DNA from: CAWIMX01 sp963792785
Lineage (GTDB): Bacteria > Acidobacteriota > Vicinamibacteria > Vicinamibacterales > CAVVIG01
DNA: 64,000 nt
Direction of reading: 5' to 3'
Assembly (NCBI GenBank): GCA_963792785.1
Contig: CAWBXO010000001.1
Location: forward strand, 1,426,001-1,490,000
Position numbers and translations under genes: made by a program. Below the pieces are notes generated by a model. The model had not been told where the DNA came from. It saw nothing but the letters and a program-made list of their open reading frames with translations, and did not search any database. Below are positions 34,714 to 44,112 of this stretch, piece after piece (the stretch's first letter is position 1; each line of letters starts with the position of its first letter).

Positions 34714-36897
34714 TCACCCCCCTGCCCCGTCGATCGCGTGCTGGACTTCGGCGAGCAGCTGCGCCGTCGTGAACGGCTTCGCCAGCAGGCGCACCCCGGG
34801 GTCGACCCGCCCGTCGGGCACGAGCATGCTGGCGGGATACCCCGACATGTAGAGGGCCGGCAGCCCCGGGCGCAGCGTCCGCACGCGCTCGACCAGCTCG
34901 ACCCCGCTCATCCCCGGCATCACCACGTCAGTGATCAGGAGCGCCAGCTCCTCGCTGCCGGCGCCCGCGAGGATCGCGAGCGCCCGCTCCGGCGTCTCGG
35001 CCTCGAGTACCCGCAGGCCGTGCCGCTCGAGCGCGCGCGAGGCGAACCGCCGCACCATTTCCTCGTCCTCGACCAGCAGCACGGTCCGGCGGCTCAGCGG
35101 CGGCACCGTGCGGGCCGGGGGCGCCGGCGCCGGGGCGGCCTCGCCCGCCCCGGCCGGCAGCCGCACATGCACGGTGGTCCCCCGTCCCGGCTCGCTCTCG
35201 ACGTCGATCGTCCCGCCCCACTGCTGGACGATGCCGTGGACCGTGGAGAGGCCGAGCCCCGTGCCCTGGCCGAACGGCTTCGTCGTGAAGAACGGCTCGT
35301 AGAGGTGCGCGAGGGTGTGCGCGTCCATGCCGACGCCGGTGTCGCGCACGCTGATCTCCACGACGCCGTCGCGGTTCGCCGTGGCGACGCCGAACGCGCC
35401 GCCCCGGGGCATCGCGTCGCGCGCATTGAGGGCCAGGTTGATCAGGATCTGCTCGAGCTGTCCCGCGTCGCCGATCACGGTCCGCAGGCGCGGATCGAGG
35501 CTGAGCTCGATGAGATTCGGCTCTCCGAGCACGCGCGCGAGCATCGGGCGCAGATCGGTGACGACGCGGTTCACGTCGATCGGCCCGTGCTGCAGGAGCT
35601 GCCGCCGGCCGAACGCCAGGAGCTGCTGCACGAGCGCCGCGGATCGCTCGGCGGCCCGCCGAATCTCGGCGAGGTCGCCCGCGATCGGCTTGTCGGGCGT
35701 GATCTGCTCGAGCAGCATGTCGACGTAGCCGAGGATGGCCGTGAGGTTGTTGTTGAAGTCGTGCGCGACGCCGCCGGCCAGCCGGCCAATCGCCTCCAGC
35801 CGCATGGCGGCGGCGAGATCGGACTCGAGGCGCCGCCGCTCGGAGACGTCGACGACGACGCTGACGGCGCCGCCCGGTTCCCCGCCCTCGCCGGCGAGCG
35901 GCGCGCACCAGGCGTCCATGTGCACGCCGGCGTGCTCGATCCGGTGGTTCGAGGTCTCGCCCTGGAGCGCGCGCGCCATCGGCGCGGCGAGCTGGGCGAG
36001 CGCGCCGCCGGCGAGGGCGTCGAGCGGGCGGCCGACGATGTCCTCCTCGCGAAGCCCGAGCGCGGTGAGGCCGAGACCGCCGCAGAAGGCCCCCACGCCG
36101 TCGGCGTCGACGGCCCAGAGCAGCATCGGCACGTGCGAAAGGACCGCGCGCAGGCGATCGTCGGCGGCGCGCAGCGCCTCCTCGACGCGCTTGCGCTGCG
36201 TCATGTCGCGCGAGTAGCCGAGCACGCCCGTCACCTGGCCGCGCGCGTCGCGCACGGGCGCCAGCCATGTGCCCAGCCACACGGGCCGGTCGAGGTAGCG
36301 CGCCGGGCTCTCGACGTAGAGCGGCTGGCCGGTGCGGAAGACGTGCTCGAGGCTGCGCGCCTGCTGCTGCGCGATCGCCGGCGGAAAGACATCGGTGCGC
36401 GCGCGGCCGATCAGCTGCTCGGGCACCGTGCGGAACTGCTCGGCCGCCGAGCGGTTCGCGTACTCCACGCGATCGTCGGGGCTGATCACGAAGATCTGAT
36501 CGGCGGCCATGTCGCCGAGCACGCGGTAGTAGGCCTCTCGCTGGGCCAGCATGGCTTCGCGCGCGCGCCGCGCGGTCACGTCCACGGCCACCGCGCTGAC
36601 GGCGCCGCCGGCGCCAGCCGACGCGGTCGTGAGGGCCCAGCGCGCGGTGCCGTCCGCGTGCAGCCACGGCAGGTCGGCCTGGTACGGCGACGGCGAGGCG
36701 TGCACCGCGTCGAAGAAGTCCCGAATCTCGGCCTGGCCGTCGGCGGGGGCAAGGTGCCAGACCGGCTGGCCGACGAGTTCAGCCACGGGCCGGCCGACCA
36801 GGTCTGCCATGGCCGCGTTCACGTGCTCGATCCGGCCGTCTCTGGCGGCGATCCAGATGGCGACGGGAAGGGGGTCGAGCGGCGCGGGGTCCACCAT
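34714..36897 (-). CDS. Hybrid PAS sensor histidine kinase/response regulator
   Basis: 727 residues with no membrane helix, so cytosolic. Three PAS domains lie at about 5-110, 118-240 and 245-355 (FVISPDDRVEYANRSAAEQF, WLGTWLAPVRDARGQVTGVLGYSRDMT). The HisKA box GRLAGGVAHDFNNNLTAILGY follows, then HATPase motifs (LNARDAMPRGG, DTGVGM, GTGLGLSTVHGIVQQWGG). The C-terminal receiver has Asp in LLITDVVMPGMSG. Such soluble hybrids sense small ligands or redox state. It is divergent from the molybdopterin-enzyme cluster at 37078 and could control it, which is inference. Confidence 0.92.
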   Translation of the reverse strand: MVDPAPLDPLPVAIWIAARDGRIEHVNAAMADLVGRPVAELVGQPVWHLAPADGQAEIRDFFDAVHASPSPYQADLPWLHADGTARWALTTASAGAGGAVSAVAVDVTARRAREAMLAQREAYYRVLGDMAADQIFVISPDDRVEYANRSAAEQFRTVPEQLIGRARTDVFPPAIAQQQARSLEHVFRTGQPLYVESPARYLDRPVWLGTWLAPVRDARGQVTGVLGYSRDMTQRKRVEEALRAADDRLRAVLSHVPMLLWAVDADGVGAFCGGLGLTALGLREEDIVGRPLDALAGGALAQLAAPMARALQGETSNHRIEHAGVHMDAWCAPLAGEGGEPGGAVSVVVDVSERRRLESDLAAAMRLEAIGRLAGGVAHDFNNNLTAILGYVDMLLEQITPDKPIAGDLAEIRRAAERSAALVQQLLAFGRRQLLQHGPIDVNRVVTDLRPMLARVLGEPNLIELSLDPRLRTVIGDAGQLEQILINLALNARDAMPRGGAFGVATANRDGVVEISVRDTGVGMDAHTLAHLYEPFFTTKPFGQGTGLGLSTVHGIVQQWGGTIDVESEPGRGTTVHVRLPAGAGEAAPAPAPPARTVPPLSRRTVLLVEDEEMVRRFASRALERHGLRVLEAETPERALAILAGAGSEELALLITDVVMPGMSGVELVERVRTLRPGLPALYMSGYPASMLVPDGRVDPGVRLLAKPFTTAQLLAEVQHAIDGAGG

Positions 36898-36960
36898 GAG
36901 TCCGTGGGCAGGATTCTATCGCAGCAGAGCCGTCCAACTCGCTGCACCGTGGCCAGTTGC

Positions 36961-37041
36961 TTCCCGGCGCCGCGGGAAGAAACCCATGTATAAGGAACTA
37001 GTAAGTCGGCCCCCGAGGGTAGTAAGATAGGCGACTAGTTC
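36961..37041. promoter_or_regulatory. Divergent control region with two inverted repeats
   Basis: Between the hybrid kinase and the Tat-exported FeS subunit lie TTCCCG-GCGCCG-CGGGAA (36961-36978) and the pair GAACTAGT (36995-37002)/ACTAGTTC (37034-37041) separated by 31 bases. The second pair could be an operator for a regulator of either gene. No strong -35/-10 pair is evident. Confidence 0.4.
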
Positions 37042-37077
37042 TCGTCCAACTCTCGTTCGGCAAAGGGAGGCCTGAAA

Positions 37078-37695
37078 ATGCCGGAAGACACTCCCCAGCA
37101 GCACGTTTCACGACGCGGATTCATCAAGGGCGTCATCGCCGCCGGCGCGGCCGTCGGCTCGGCGAGCTACCTGTTCCGCAGCACCACGGTGCTCGGCCAG
37201 CCCTCGGCGGCTGGGTCGGTGGAACGCCTCGTCACCCTCACGGTGAACGGCCAGGAGCGGCGCGTCGACGCGCTGAAGCAGGAAACCCTGGCCATGACCC
37301 TCCGCTACAAGCTGGGACTCACGGGCACCAAGATCGGCTGCGACCGCGCGGAGTGCGGCGCGTGCACCGTCCTCATCGATGACGTGCCGCGGTATTCGTG
37401 CTCGACGCTGACGCACAGCGTCCGCGGCAAGTCGATCGTCACCATTGAAGGCCTCGAGGCCGCCGACGGCTCGCTGCACCCGGTGCAGCAGGGCGTCATC
37501 GACGAGCAGGGCTTCCAGTGCGCCTTCTGCATGCCGGGCTTCGTGATGGCGACGGTCGGGTTCCTCAAGACCAACGCCAGCCCGACGCGCCAGGAACTCG
37601 CGCACGGCATCTCCGGCAACCTGTGCCGATGCCAGGACTACGACAAGATCCTCACCGCGATGATGCGCGGCGCGGAAAACCTCCGGAGGGTCTGA
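37078..37695 (+). CDS. Tat-exported [2Fe-2S] subunit of a xanthine-dehydrogenase-family enzyme
   Basis: 205 residues. The N-terminus carries a twin-arginine signal (SRRGFIKGVIAAGAAVGSASYLF, RR at 12-13), so the folded subunit is exported with its partners. The plant-type ferredoxin cluster is ligated by Cys in GCDRAECGACTVL plus a later Cys in RYSC. The second all-helical cluster is ligated by QCAFCMPG and GNLCRCQ. It transfers electrons from the molybdenum site to FAD or onward. Strong GGGAGG site before the ATG. The first molybdopterin subunit follows after 1 base. Confidence 0.93.
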   Translation: MPEDTPQQHVSRRGFIKGVIAAGAAVGSASYLFRSTTVLGQPSAAGSVERLVTLTVNGQERRVDALKQETLAMTLRYKLGLTGTKIGCDRAECGACTVLIDDVPRYSCSTLTHSVRGKSIVTIEGLEAADGSLHPVQQGVIDEQGFQCAFCMPGFVMATVGFLKTNASPTRQELAHGISGNLCRCQDYDKILTAMMRGAENLRRV

Positions 37696-37696
37696 C

Positions 37697-40171
37697 GTGG
37701 CGAAACTCGTAGGCCAGAACTACACGACGCCCGATCTGCACGCGAAGGTCACCGGACGCGCGAAGTACGCGGAAGACTACCGCGCCGAGGGCATGCTGTT
37801 CACCAAGCTCCTCGTGAGCCAGATGCCGCACGCGCGCGTCACCGTGGACGTGTCCCGGGCGAGGGCCCTCGACGGGGTGAAAGCGATTCTCACGCCGGAC
37901 GATCTGCCGACGACAGACGCGAACGTGGAACTCGGGGAGGGCGTCGCCGCGTCGGCGCAGCCCGAGCGCGTCGTGACCTGGGAGCCGGTGTACGTCGGCG
38001 AGCCGATTCTCGCCGTCGCGGCCGTCAGCGAGGACATCGCGGCGCAGGCCATCGAACTCATCGACGTCCAGTACGAGCCGCTCCCCTTCGTCACCGATCC
38101 CATCGACAGCCTGCGGCCCGACGGCGCGAACGCCCGGCTGCAGGGCAACGTCTGGCGGCGACCGCCGGCGCCGCCGACCGGTGGCCGTGGCGGGGCGCCG
38201 GAGATCGCGTCCCTCAAATGGACGGCCTCCGATTTCGACAACGCGCCCCTGGGCCAGTTGCCGATGGGCGAGGCGACCGACGAGTGGACGCTCGGCGACC
38301 CCGACGCCGGCTTCGCGCAGGCGGACCTCGTGATCGACCGCACGTTCATCACGCCGTCGACGAGCCACCAGCCGCTCGAGACGCGCACGGCGATGGCCTA
38401 CTGGCAGAACGGGAAGCTCTACCTGCACGGCTCGACCCAGAGCACGGTGCAGACGGTGGGGTCCGTGGCCGGCTGGGTGGGCATCGAGCCCGAGAATGTC
38501 GTGCTGATCAGCGAGTACACGGGCGGCGGCTTCGGCAGCAAGATTCCGGGCGCGCCCTCGATGTCGATCCCGGCGTTCCTCTCGAAGATGACCGGCACGC
38601 CGGTGATGATGCGCATCTCGCGCGACGACGAGCAGTCGATCGGGCGGGCGCGCACCGGGATCACGGCGCGCATCAAGGTCGGCTTCACCAAGGACGGCCG
38701 CGTGACGGCCATCGACGGCCTGGCGATCGGCGAGAACGGGCCGTACAACGCGCAGGGCGACCCGCGGTCGGCCGGCGACATCATCTCGCTCGTCACGCAG
38801 GCGCCGAACATGCGGTGGCGCACGATCAGCGTGCTCACCAACACGCCGCCCAAGACGTCGCAGCGCGCGCCGGGCGGGGCACAAGGCATCGCGATCATCG
38901 AGCCGGTGCTCGCCGAGGCGGCGCGCAAGCTCGGGATCGACGAACTCGAGCTCCACGTGATCAACGCCCCGGCGGGCAAGGCGGAGTACGGCGCGGCGAA
39001 CGCGGCCGGGCGCCGCAGCTACACGACGTCGTGCTTCGCCAAGGAAGCCCTGCAGAAGGGCGCGGAGCTCTTCAAATGGAACGAGCGCAAGGCGGCGAGC
39101 GGCCAGCGTAATGGCTCGAAGGTGCGCGGCATCGGCGTGGCCCTCAGCGCCTACTCCGCCGGGTCGATCGGCTACGACGGCCTCCTGGTGATTCGTCCCG
39201 ACGGCAAAGTGCAGATCCAGTCGGGCATCGGCAACCTCGGCACCGAGGCGGTGATCGATGTGCACCGCGTGGCGGCCGAATTGCTCGACGTGCCCTGGGA
39301 GAACGTCGAGGTCGTCTGGGGCAACACGGAGAAGTTCCTGCCGTGGACCTGCGCCTCGGGCGGCAGCCAGACGACGCACGCGATGACGCGCGCGGCGCAC
39401 GCGGTCGGCACCGCGGCGGTCGCCCTCCTGAAGGAGCTGGCGGCGGCCGAACTCGGCGGCCGCCCCGACGACTACGTCGTCGCGAACCAGCGCGTGTCGC
39501 GGCGCGGCGGCGGCCCGGGCCTCACCTTCGCGCAGGCCGGCCAGCGCGCCATCCGGCGCGGCGGGAAGTTCGACGGCCACGACGCGCCCGAGGGCGTCAA
39601 CGCCTTCACCAAGCGATCGGTCGCCGGCCTCGCCGGCCAGGGGCTGGTCGCCGCGGCGCGCGACACCTACGGGCGCGACGGCAACTCGCGGTCGTTCGTC
39701 GTCGGGTTCGCCGAGGTCGAAGTGGACGTCGAGACCGGCGAGCGCACGATCCTCGACTACCTCGCCGTGGGCGACGTCGGCACGGTGATCAACCCGCGCA
39801 ACCTGCGCGGCCAGATCCTCGGCGGCGGCATGCTCGGCATCGGCCACGCGATCGGCCAGAAGTGGGTGTTCGACACGCACTACGGGGTGCCGCTCGCCAA
39901 GCGCTTCCACCACACGCGGCCGCCGACGATCCTCGACGCGCCGCAGACGATGTACGCCGAGGGCCTGAACATCCCCGATCCGGAAACGCCGGTGGGCGCC
40001 CGCGGCGTGGGCGAACCGCCGGTGGGCGCCGGCTACGGGGCGATCCTGAACGCCACGGCCGCCGCGGTTGGCGACGAGGTGTTCCGCCGCTCGCCCGTGA
40101 TGCTCGACATCATTCTCGAGGGACTCGAGGCCGGCCACCCGGCGCACGAGCCGCTCACGACCCACATCTGA
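37697..40171 (+). CDS. Molybdopterin-binding catalytic subunit, paralog 1
   Basis: 824 residues with a GTG start and no signal peptide of its own, so export by hitch-hiking on the Tat FeS subunit is likely. It opens LVGQNYTTPDLHAKVTGRAKYAED, then GGGFGSK near 273, substrate-pocket QRAPGGAQG near 393-401, and GVGEPPVGAG near 772, whose Glu is the catalytic base in the xanthine dehydrogenase family. It oxidises or hydroxylates an aromatic or aldehyde-like substrate that cannot be named from sequence. The first of three close paralogs in this cluster, directly behind the FeS gene. Confidence 0.92.
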   Translation: MAKLVGQNYTTPDLHAKVTGRAKYAEDYRAEGMLFTKLLVSQMPHARVTVDVSRARALDGVKAILTPDDLPTTDANVELGEGVAASAQPERVVTWEPVYVGEPILAVAAVSEDIAAQAIELIDVQYEPLPFVTDPIDSLRPDGANARLQGNVWRRPPAPPTGGRGGAPEIASLKWTASDFDNAPLGQLPMGEATDEWTLGDPDAGFAQADLVIDRTFITPSTSHQPLETRTAMAYWQNGKLYLHGSTQSTVQTVGSVAGWVGIEPENVVLISEYTGGGFGSKIPGAPSMSIPAFLSKMTGTPVMMRISRDDEQSIGRARTGITARIKVGFTKDGRVTAIDGLAIGENGPYNAQGDPRSAGDIISLVTQAPNMRWRTISVLTNTPPKTSQRAPGGAQGIAIIEPVLAEAARKLGIDELELHVINAPAGKAEYGAANAAGRRSYTTSCFAKEALQKGAELFKWNERKAASGQRNGSKVRGIGVALSAYSAGSIGYDGLLVIRPDGKVQIQSGIGNLGTEAVIDVHRVAAELLDVPWENVEVVWGNTEKFLPWTCASGGSQTTHAMTRAAHAVGTAAVALLKELAAAELGGRPDDYVVANQRVSRRGGGPGLTFAQAGQRAIRRGGKFDGHDAPEGVNAFTKRSVAGLAGQGLVAAARDTYGRDGNSRSFVVGFAEVEVDVETGERTILDYLAVGDVGTVINPRNLRGQILGGGMLGIGHAIGQKWVFDTHYGVPLAKRFHHTRPPTILDAPQTMYAEGLNIPDPETPVGARGVGEPPVGAGYGAILNATAAAVGDEVFRRSPVMLDIILEGLEAGHPAHEPLTTHI

Positions 40172-40256
40172 TGACTGGTGACTCGCGACGACTGGTGACT
40201 CGCGACGACTGGTGACTAGCGGACGACTGGTGACTAGCGACTGATGACTGGAGACT
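40169..40256 (+). repeat. GACTNGC/GACTGGT heptamer array
   Basis: Four copies of a 17-base compound unit (GACTGGTGACTCGCGAC and variants with GACTAGC), made of 7-base units GACTGGT and GACTNGC plus GAC. It starts at the stop codon TGA of paralog 1 and fills the gap to the FAD-subunit gene at 40261, ending right at its start, so the array sits where a ribosome-binding site is expected. Confidence 0.85.
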
Positions 40257-40260
40257 ACAT

Positions 40261-41271
40261 ATGGCAGTGATTCGCGACATCATGCCGGCGTTCGAGCTGT
40301 TCCAGCCGGCCAGCATCGACGATGCCCTGAGACTCCTCGACGAGCACGGCGCGGACGCCTGGGTGATGGCGGGCGGCCTCGATACCTTCGACTGGTTGAA
40401 GGACCGCACCAAGCGCACGAGCGTCGTGGTCGATCTGAGCCAGATCGCCGAGCTCTCGGGCGTCCGTGAGCTCGACGGCGGCGTCGAGATCGGCGCCACG
40501 ACGACGCTCACCGAGGTGGCGAAGAACCCGATCGTCCGCGAGAAGTTCGGGCTCCTGATGGAGGCCGCCGAACTGGTGGCGTCGCCGCAGATCCGGAACC
40601 AGGGCACGCTCGGCGGCAACGTGTCGCAGGACACGCGCTGCTGGTACTACCGCAGCGGCTGGAGCTGCTACCGCGCGGGCGGCAACATCTGCTACGCGGA
40701 CACGCCGACCGCGATCAACCGCGAGCACGCGATCTTCGACGCCGACCGCTGCGTGGCGGTGAACCCGTCGGACACGGCGCCGGCGCTGATCGCGCTCGAC
40801 GCCAAGATGGTGCTCAGAAGCGCGCGCGGCGAACGCGTCGTCGACGCCGAGGACTACTTCATCGGGCCCGGCACCGACATCACCAAGATGAACGTGAAGC
40901 AGCCGAACGAACTGCTCGTCGCGATCCGGATCCCGTCGACCTGGGCGGGCGCGCAGTTCTACTTCGAGAAGGTCCGCGACCGCCAGGTGTGGGACTTCCC
41001 GCTCGTCAACGTCGCGTCGGCGATGGTCACCTCCGGCGGCAACATCGAGCGCATGCGCCTCGCCGTGAACGGCGTCGCCGCGCACCCGCGCCGGATGGCG
41101 AACGTCGAAGCGCTCGTCGCCGGCAAGCCGCGTAACGAGGACACGGCCGCCGCCGCCGGCGAGCTGGCGATCCAGGGCGCGCAGCCGCTGCGCTACAACG
41201 GCTACAAGGTGCCGCTCGTGCGGAATCTCGTCAAGCGCGCCATTCGCGGCACGGGCGCGGCGACAACGTAG
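40261..41271 (+). CDS. FAD-binding subunit of the xanthine-dehydrogenase-family enzyme
   Basis: 336 residues of the CoxM/XdhB-type FAD subunit. FAD contacts are AGGLDTF near 39-45 and SPQIRNQGTLGGNVSQDTRCWYY near 109-131; the C-terminal CO-dehydrogenase-flavoprotein domain is present (DFPLVNVASAMV). The CWYYRSGWSCYRAGGNICYAD insertion is seen in subunits of the 4-hydroxybenzoyl-CoA reductase/aldehyde oxidase group. It is the only FAD subunit for three catalytic paralogs here. The array directly upstream leaves no clear ribosome-binding site. Confidence 0.9.
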   Translation: MAVIRDIMPAFELFQPASIDDALRLLDEHGADAWVMAGGLDTFDWLKDRTKRTSVVVDLSQIAELSGVRELDGGVEIGATTTLTEVAKNPIVREKFGLLMEAAELVASPQIRNQGTLGGNVSQDTRCWYYRSGWSCYRAGGNICYADTPTAINREHAIFDADRCVAVNPSDTAPALIALDAKMVLRSARGERVVDAEDYFIGPGTDITKMNVKQPNELLVAIRIPSTWAGAQFYFEKVRDRQVWDFPLVNVASAMVTSGGNIERMRLAVNGVAAHPRRMANVEALVAGKPRNEDTAAAAGELAIQGAQPLRYNGYKVPLVRNLVKRAIRGTGAATT

Positions 41272-41282
41272 GGTGATCGTCG

Positions 41283-41370
41283 TAGCTGTTAGGCGTTAGC
41301 CGTTAGCTGTTAGCCGTTAGCTGTTAGCCAGTCGGCGTCCTAATGGCTAACGGCTAGCAGCTAGCGGCTT
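41283..41370. repeat. TAGCYGT heptamer array with inverted arm
   Basis: Left part 41283-41331: seven 7-base units (TAGCTGT, TAGGCGT, TAGCCGT, TAGCTGT, TAGCCGT, TAGCTGT, TAGCCAG). Right part 41343-41370: four complementary units (ATGGCTA, ACGGCTA, GCAGCTA, GCGGCTT). Together they can fold into a hairpin between the FAD-subunit gene and paralog 2. The same unit recurs at 49802. Confidence 0.92.
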
Positions 41371-41405
41371 CAATCATCATCTTCTCTTCCCGACGGAGGG
41401 CTGCC

Positions 41406-43871
41406 GTGAAACTCGTCGGCCAGAACTACACCACCCCCGATCTCCACGCCAAGGTCACCGGCCGCGCGCGGTACAGCGAGGATTTCCGCGCCGAGGGCAT
41501 GCTGTTCGCGAAGCTCCTCGTCAGCCCGTGGCCGCACGCGCGCGTCACGCGCATCGACACGAGCGCCGCCGAGGCCATGGACGGCGTGAAGGCGATCATC
41601 ACCGCCGACGACCTGCCGAGCGTCGCCGAGGGCGCGAGCCTCGGCGAAGGCATCGTCGCCAGCACGATCAGCGAGCGCGGCCTGACGATGGAGCCGCTCT
41701 ACGCGGGCGAGCCGATTCTCGCGGTCGCCGCCGTCGACGAACAGACGGCCGCCGCCGCGATCGAGGCGATCCAGATCGACTACGAGCCGCTGCCCTTCGT
41801 CGTGGATCCGCTCGAAGCGCTGCGCCCGGGCAGCCCCAATGCCCGCGAGCAGGGCAACGTGTGGGCCCGCCCCGAGGACGCCGACCAGCCGTCCGGCCCG
41901 GTCGTGCGCGAGATCAAATGGACCGAGGCCGACTTCGCGGCCGCCGGCGACCGCCAGCTCCCGCTCGGCCAGACGCCGGACGAGTGGATCGTGGGCGACG
42001 TGGACGCGGCGATGGCCGGCGCCGACCTCGTGCTCGACGAGACGTTCGTCGGGCCGAACACGACGCACCACCCGCTCGAGACGCGCAGCGCGATGGCGTA
42101 CTGGCAGAACGGCAAGCTCTACATGCACTGCTCGACGCAGAGCACGATGCGGACGATCAGCGCCGTGGCGCGCTGGGTCGGCATCGAGCCGGAGAACGTG
42201 GTGATCGTCGCCGAGTACTGCGGCGGCGGGTTCGGGAGCAAGGGTTCGTCCACCGTGTTCACCGTGGTCCCGGCGTTCCTCTCGAAGAAAGCCGGCGTGC
42301 CGGTGATGATGCGCGTGACGCGCGAGGACGAGCAGTGGATCGGCCGCGCGCGCCCGGCGCTGCATTCGCGCGTGAAGATCGGCTTCCGCAAGGACGGCCG
42401 CATCGTCGCGCTCGACGGCCTGGCGATCGTCGATAACGGCCCGTACGACATCGTCGGCGACGGGCGGTCGGCCGGCGACCACATCTCGCTCGCGTATCAG
42501 CCCCAGGCGATGCGGTGGCGATCGATCAACGTGCTGACCAACACGCCGCCGCGCGGCGCGCAGCGCGCCCCGGGCGGGATGCAGGGCAACTCGCTGATGG
42601 CGCCGATCATGGCGAAGGCCGCGGCGAAACTCGGCATCTCGCAGATGGCGATTCACCGCATCAACGCGCCGGAAGAGGGCAAGCCGGACTTCGGCGGCCC
42701 GAACGCGCGCGGGCAGCGCAACCATGCGACCAGCTGCTTCCTGCGGCAGGCGATCGACAAGGGCGCGGAGCTCTTCAACTACGAGGCGCGGATCGCCGAG
42801 AACGGCCGGCGCGACGGATCGAAAGTCCGGGGCGTCGGCATGGCCGTGAGCAACTATTCGGCCGGATCGATCGGATTCGACGGCCTCCTCGTGATCAAGC
42901 CGGACGGCCACGTGCAGATCCAGTCGGGTATCGGCAACCTCGGCACCGAGTCGGTGTTCGACGTCCACCGCGTCGCGGCGGACCTGATCGGCGTGCCCTG
43001 GGAGAAGGTCGAGATCGTCTGGGGCGACACGAGCAAGCACCTGCCGAACACGTGCGGCCAGGGCGGGAGCCAGACGGCGCACGCGATGAGCCGCGCGGCG
43101 CACGCCGCGGGATCCGACGCGGTGCGGAAGCTGCAGCAGATCGCCGCGCGGGACCTCGGCGGGCGGCCCGAGGACTACGTCGTGGAGAACGAGCGCGTGT
43201 CGCGCCGCGGCGGCGGGTCGATGACCCTGGCGCGCGCGGCGCAGCGCGCCCTCGAGCTGGGCGGCGCGTTCGACGGCCACGAGGTGCCCGAGGACGTGAA
43301 CAACGAGACGAAGGCGGCGGCCGCGGCCCTCGCCGGCCTGGGCCTGATGGGCGTGGCGCGCGACACCTACGGGCGCGACGGCACGTCGAAGTCCTACGTG
43401 GCCGGATTCGCGGAGGTGGAGGTCGACCTCGAGACCGGGCACTACCGCGTGCTCGACCTGCTGGCCGTGGCCGACGTGGGCACCGTGCTCCATCCGCGGA
43501 GCCTCGGTGGCCAGATCCTGGGCGGCGTCATGCTGGGCTTCGGCCACGCGTTCGCCCAGAAGTGGGTCTACGACCAGCACTACGGGGTGCCGCTCGCGAA
43601 GCGCTTCTACCAGACGCGTCCGCCGACGATCCTGGACGCCCCGGCGCACATGGCGTCGGCGGCGCTGGACATCGCCGATCCGGAAACGCCGGTCGGAACG
43701 CGCGGCGTCGGCGAGTCGCCCGTGGGCACGGGCTTCGGCTGCGTCGTGAATGCGATCATCGCCGCCGTGGGCCCCGATCTCTTCGCAAGGGCACCCATTT
43801 CCGGCGACATGCTGCTGACGGCGCTCGCGGAGGGGTCCGCCACGCACCCGGCGCTTCAGGCGAACGTCTAG
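41406..43871 (+). CDS. Molybdopterin-binding catalytic subunit, paralog 2
   Basis: 821 residues from a GTG. Closely related to paralog 1 along its full length (LVGQNYTTPDLHAKVTGRARYSEDF, GGGFGSK, QRAPGGMQG, GVGESPVGTG). Notable differences are GESP instead of GEPP after the catalytic-Glu motif, and a C-terminal GFGCVVNAIIAAVGPDLFARAP. No signal peptide. Probably an alternative catalytic subunit for the shared FeS and FAD partners, with a different substrate range. A strong GC hairpin follows at 43905. Confidence 0.92.
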   Translation: MKLVGQNYTTPDLHAKVTGRARYSEDFRAEGMLFAKLLVSPWPHARVTRIDTSAAEAMDGVKAIITADDLPSVAEGASLGEGIVASTISERGLTMEPLYAGEPILAVAAVDEQTAAAAIEAIQIDYEPLPFVVDPLEALRPGSPNAREQGNVWARPEDADQPSGPVVREIKWTEADFAAAGDRQLPLGQTPDEWIVGDVDAAMAGADLVLDETFVGPNTTHHPLETRSAMAYWQNGKLYMHCSTQSTMRTISAVARWVGIEPENVVIVAEYCGGGFGSKGSSTVFTVVPAFLSKKAGVPVMMRVTREDEQWIGRARPALHSRVKIGFRKDGRIVALDGLAIVDNGPYDIVGDGRSAGDHISLAYQPQAMRWRSINVLTNTPPRGAQRAPGGMQGNSLMAPIMAKAAAKLGISQMAIHRINAPEEGKPDFGGPNARGQRNHATSCFLRQAIDKGAELFNYEARIAENGRRDGSKVRGVGMAVSNYSAGSIGFDGLLVIKPDGHVQIQSGIGNLGTESVFDVHRVAADLIGVPWEKVEIVWGDTSKHLPNTCGQGGSQTAHAMSRAAHAAGSDAVRKLQQIAARDLGGRPEDYVVENERVSRRGGGSMTLARAAQRALELGGAFDGHEVPEDVNNETKAAAAALAGLGLMGVARDTYGRDGTSKSYVAGFAEVEVDLETGHYRVLDLLAVADVGTVLHPRSLGGQILGGVMLGFGHAFAQKWVYDQHYGVPLAKRFYQTRPPTILDAPAHMASAALDIADPETPVGTRGVGESPVGTGFGCVVNAIIAAVGPDLFARAPISGDMLLTALAEGSATHPALQANV

Positions 43872-43904
43872 AAACGGGAATTTGGCGATGGCGTGATGTG
43901 AGAT

Positions 43905-43933
43905 GGGGAGAGGGGCGTGACGGCCCTCTCCCC
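43905..43933 (+). terminator. GC hairpin after paralog 2
   Basis: GGGGAGAGGG (43905-43914) and CCCTCTCCCC (43924-43933) form a perfect 10-bp stem with a 9-base loop, 34 bases after the stop. No T-tract follows. The rest of the gap to 44113 shows no gene; its 3' part should hold the promoter of the next gene. Confidence 0.6.
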
Positions 43934-44112
43934 GCCTCCCCCTCTCCCTCACAACCGCTCGACCAGGGTGAGCCGGCCTGGCGGTTTTCGCGGTCGGCCC
44001 GACAGGCGCATTCGTGCAGCCCCGCGGGTCACGCAGCGGGCGATCTCGGACCCAGTCCCCCTCCCGACAGCGCTTGTGACAGCGTGTCGGCTGCGGCATC
44101 ATTGGAGAAGCA

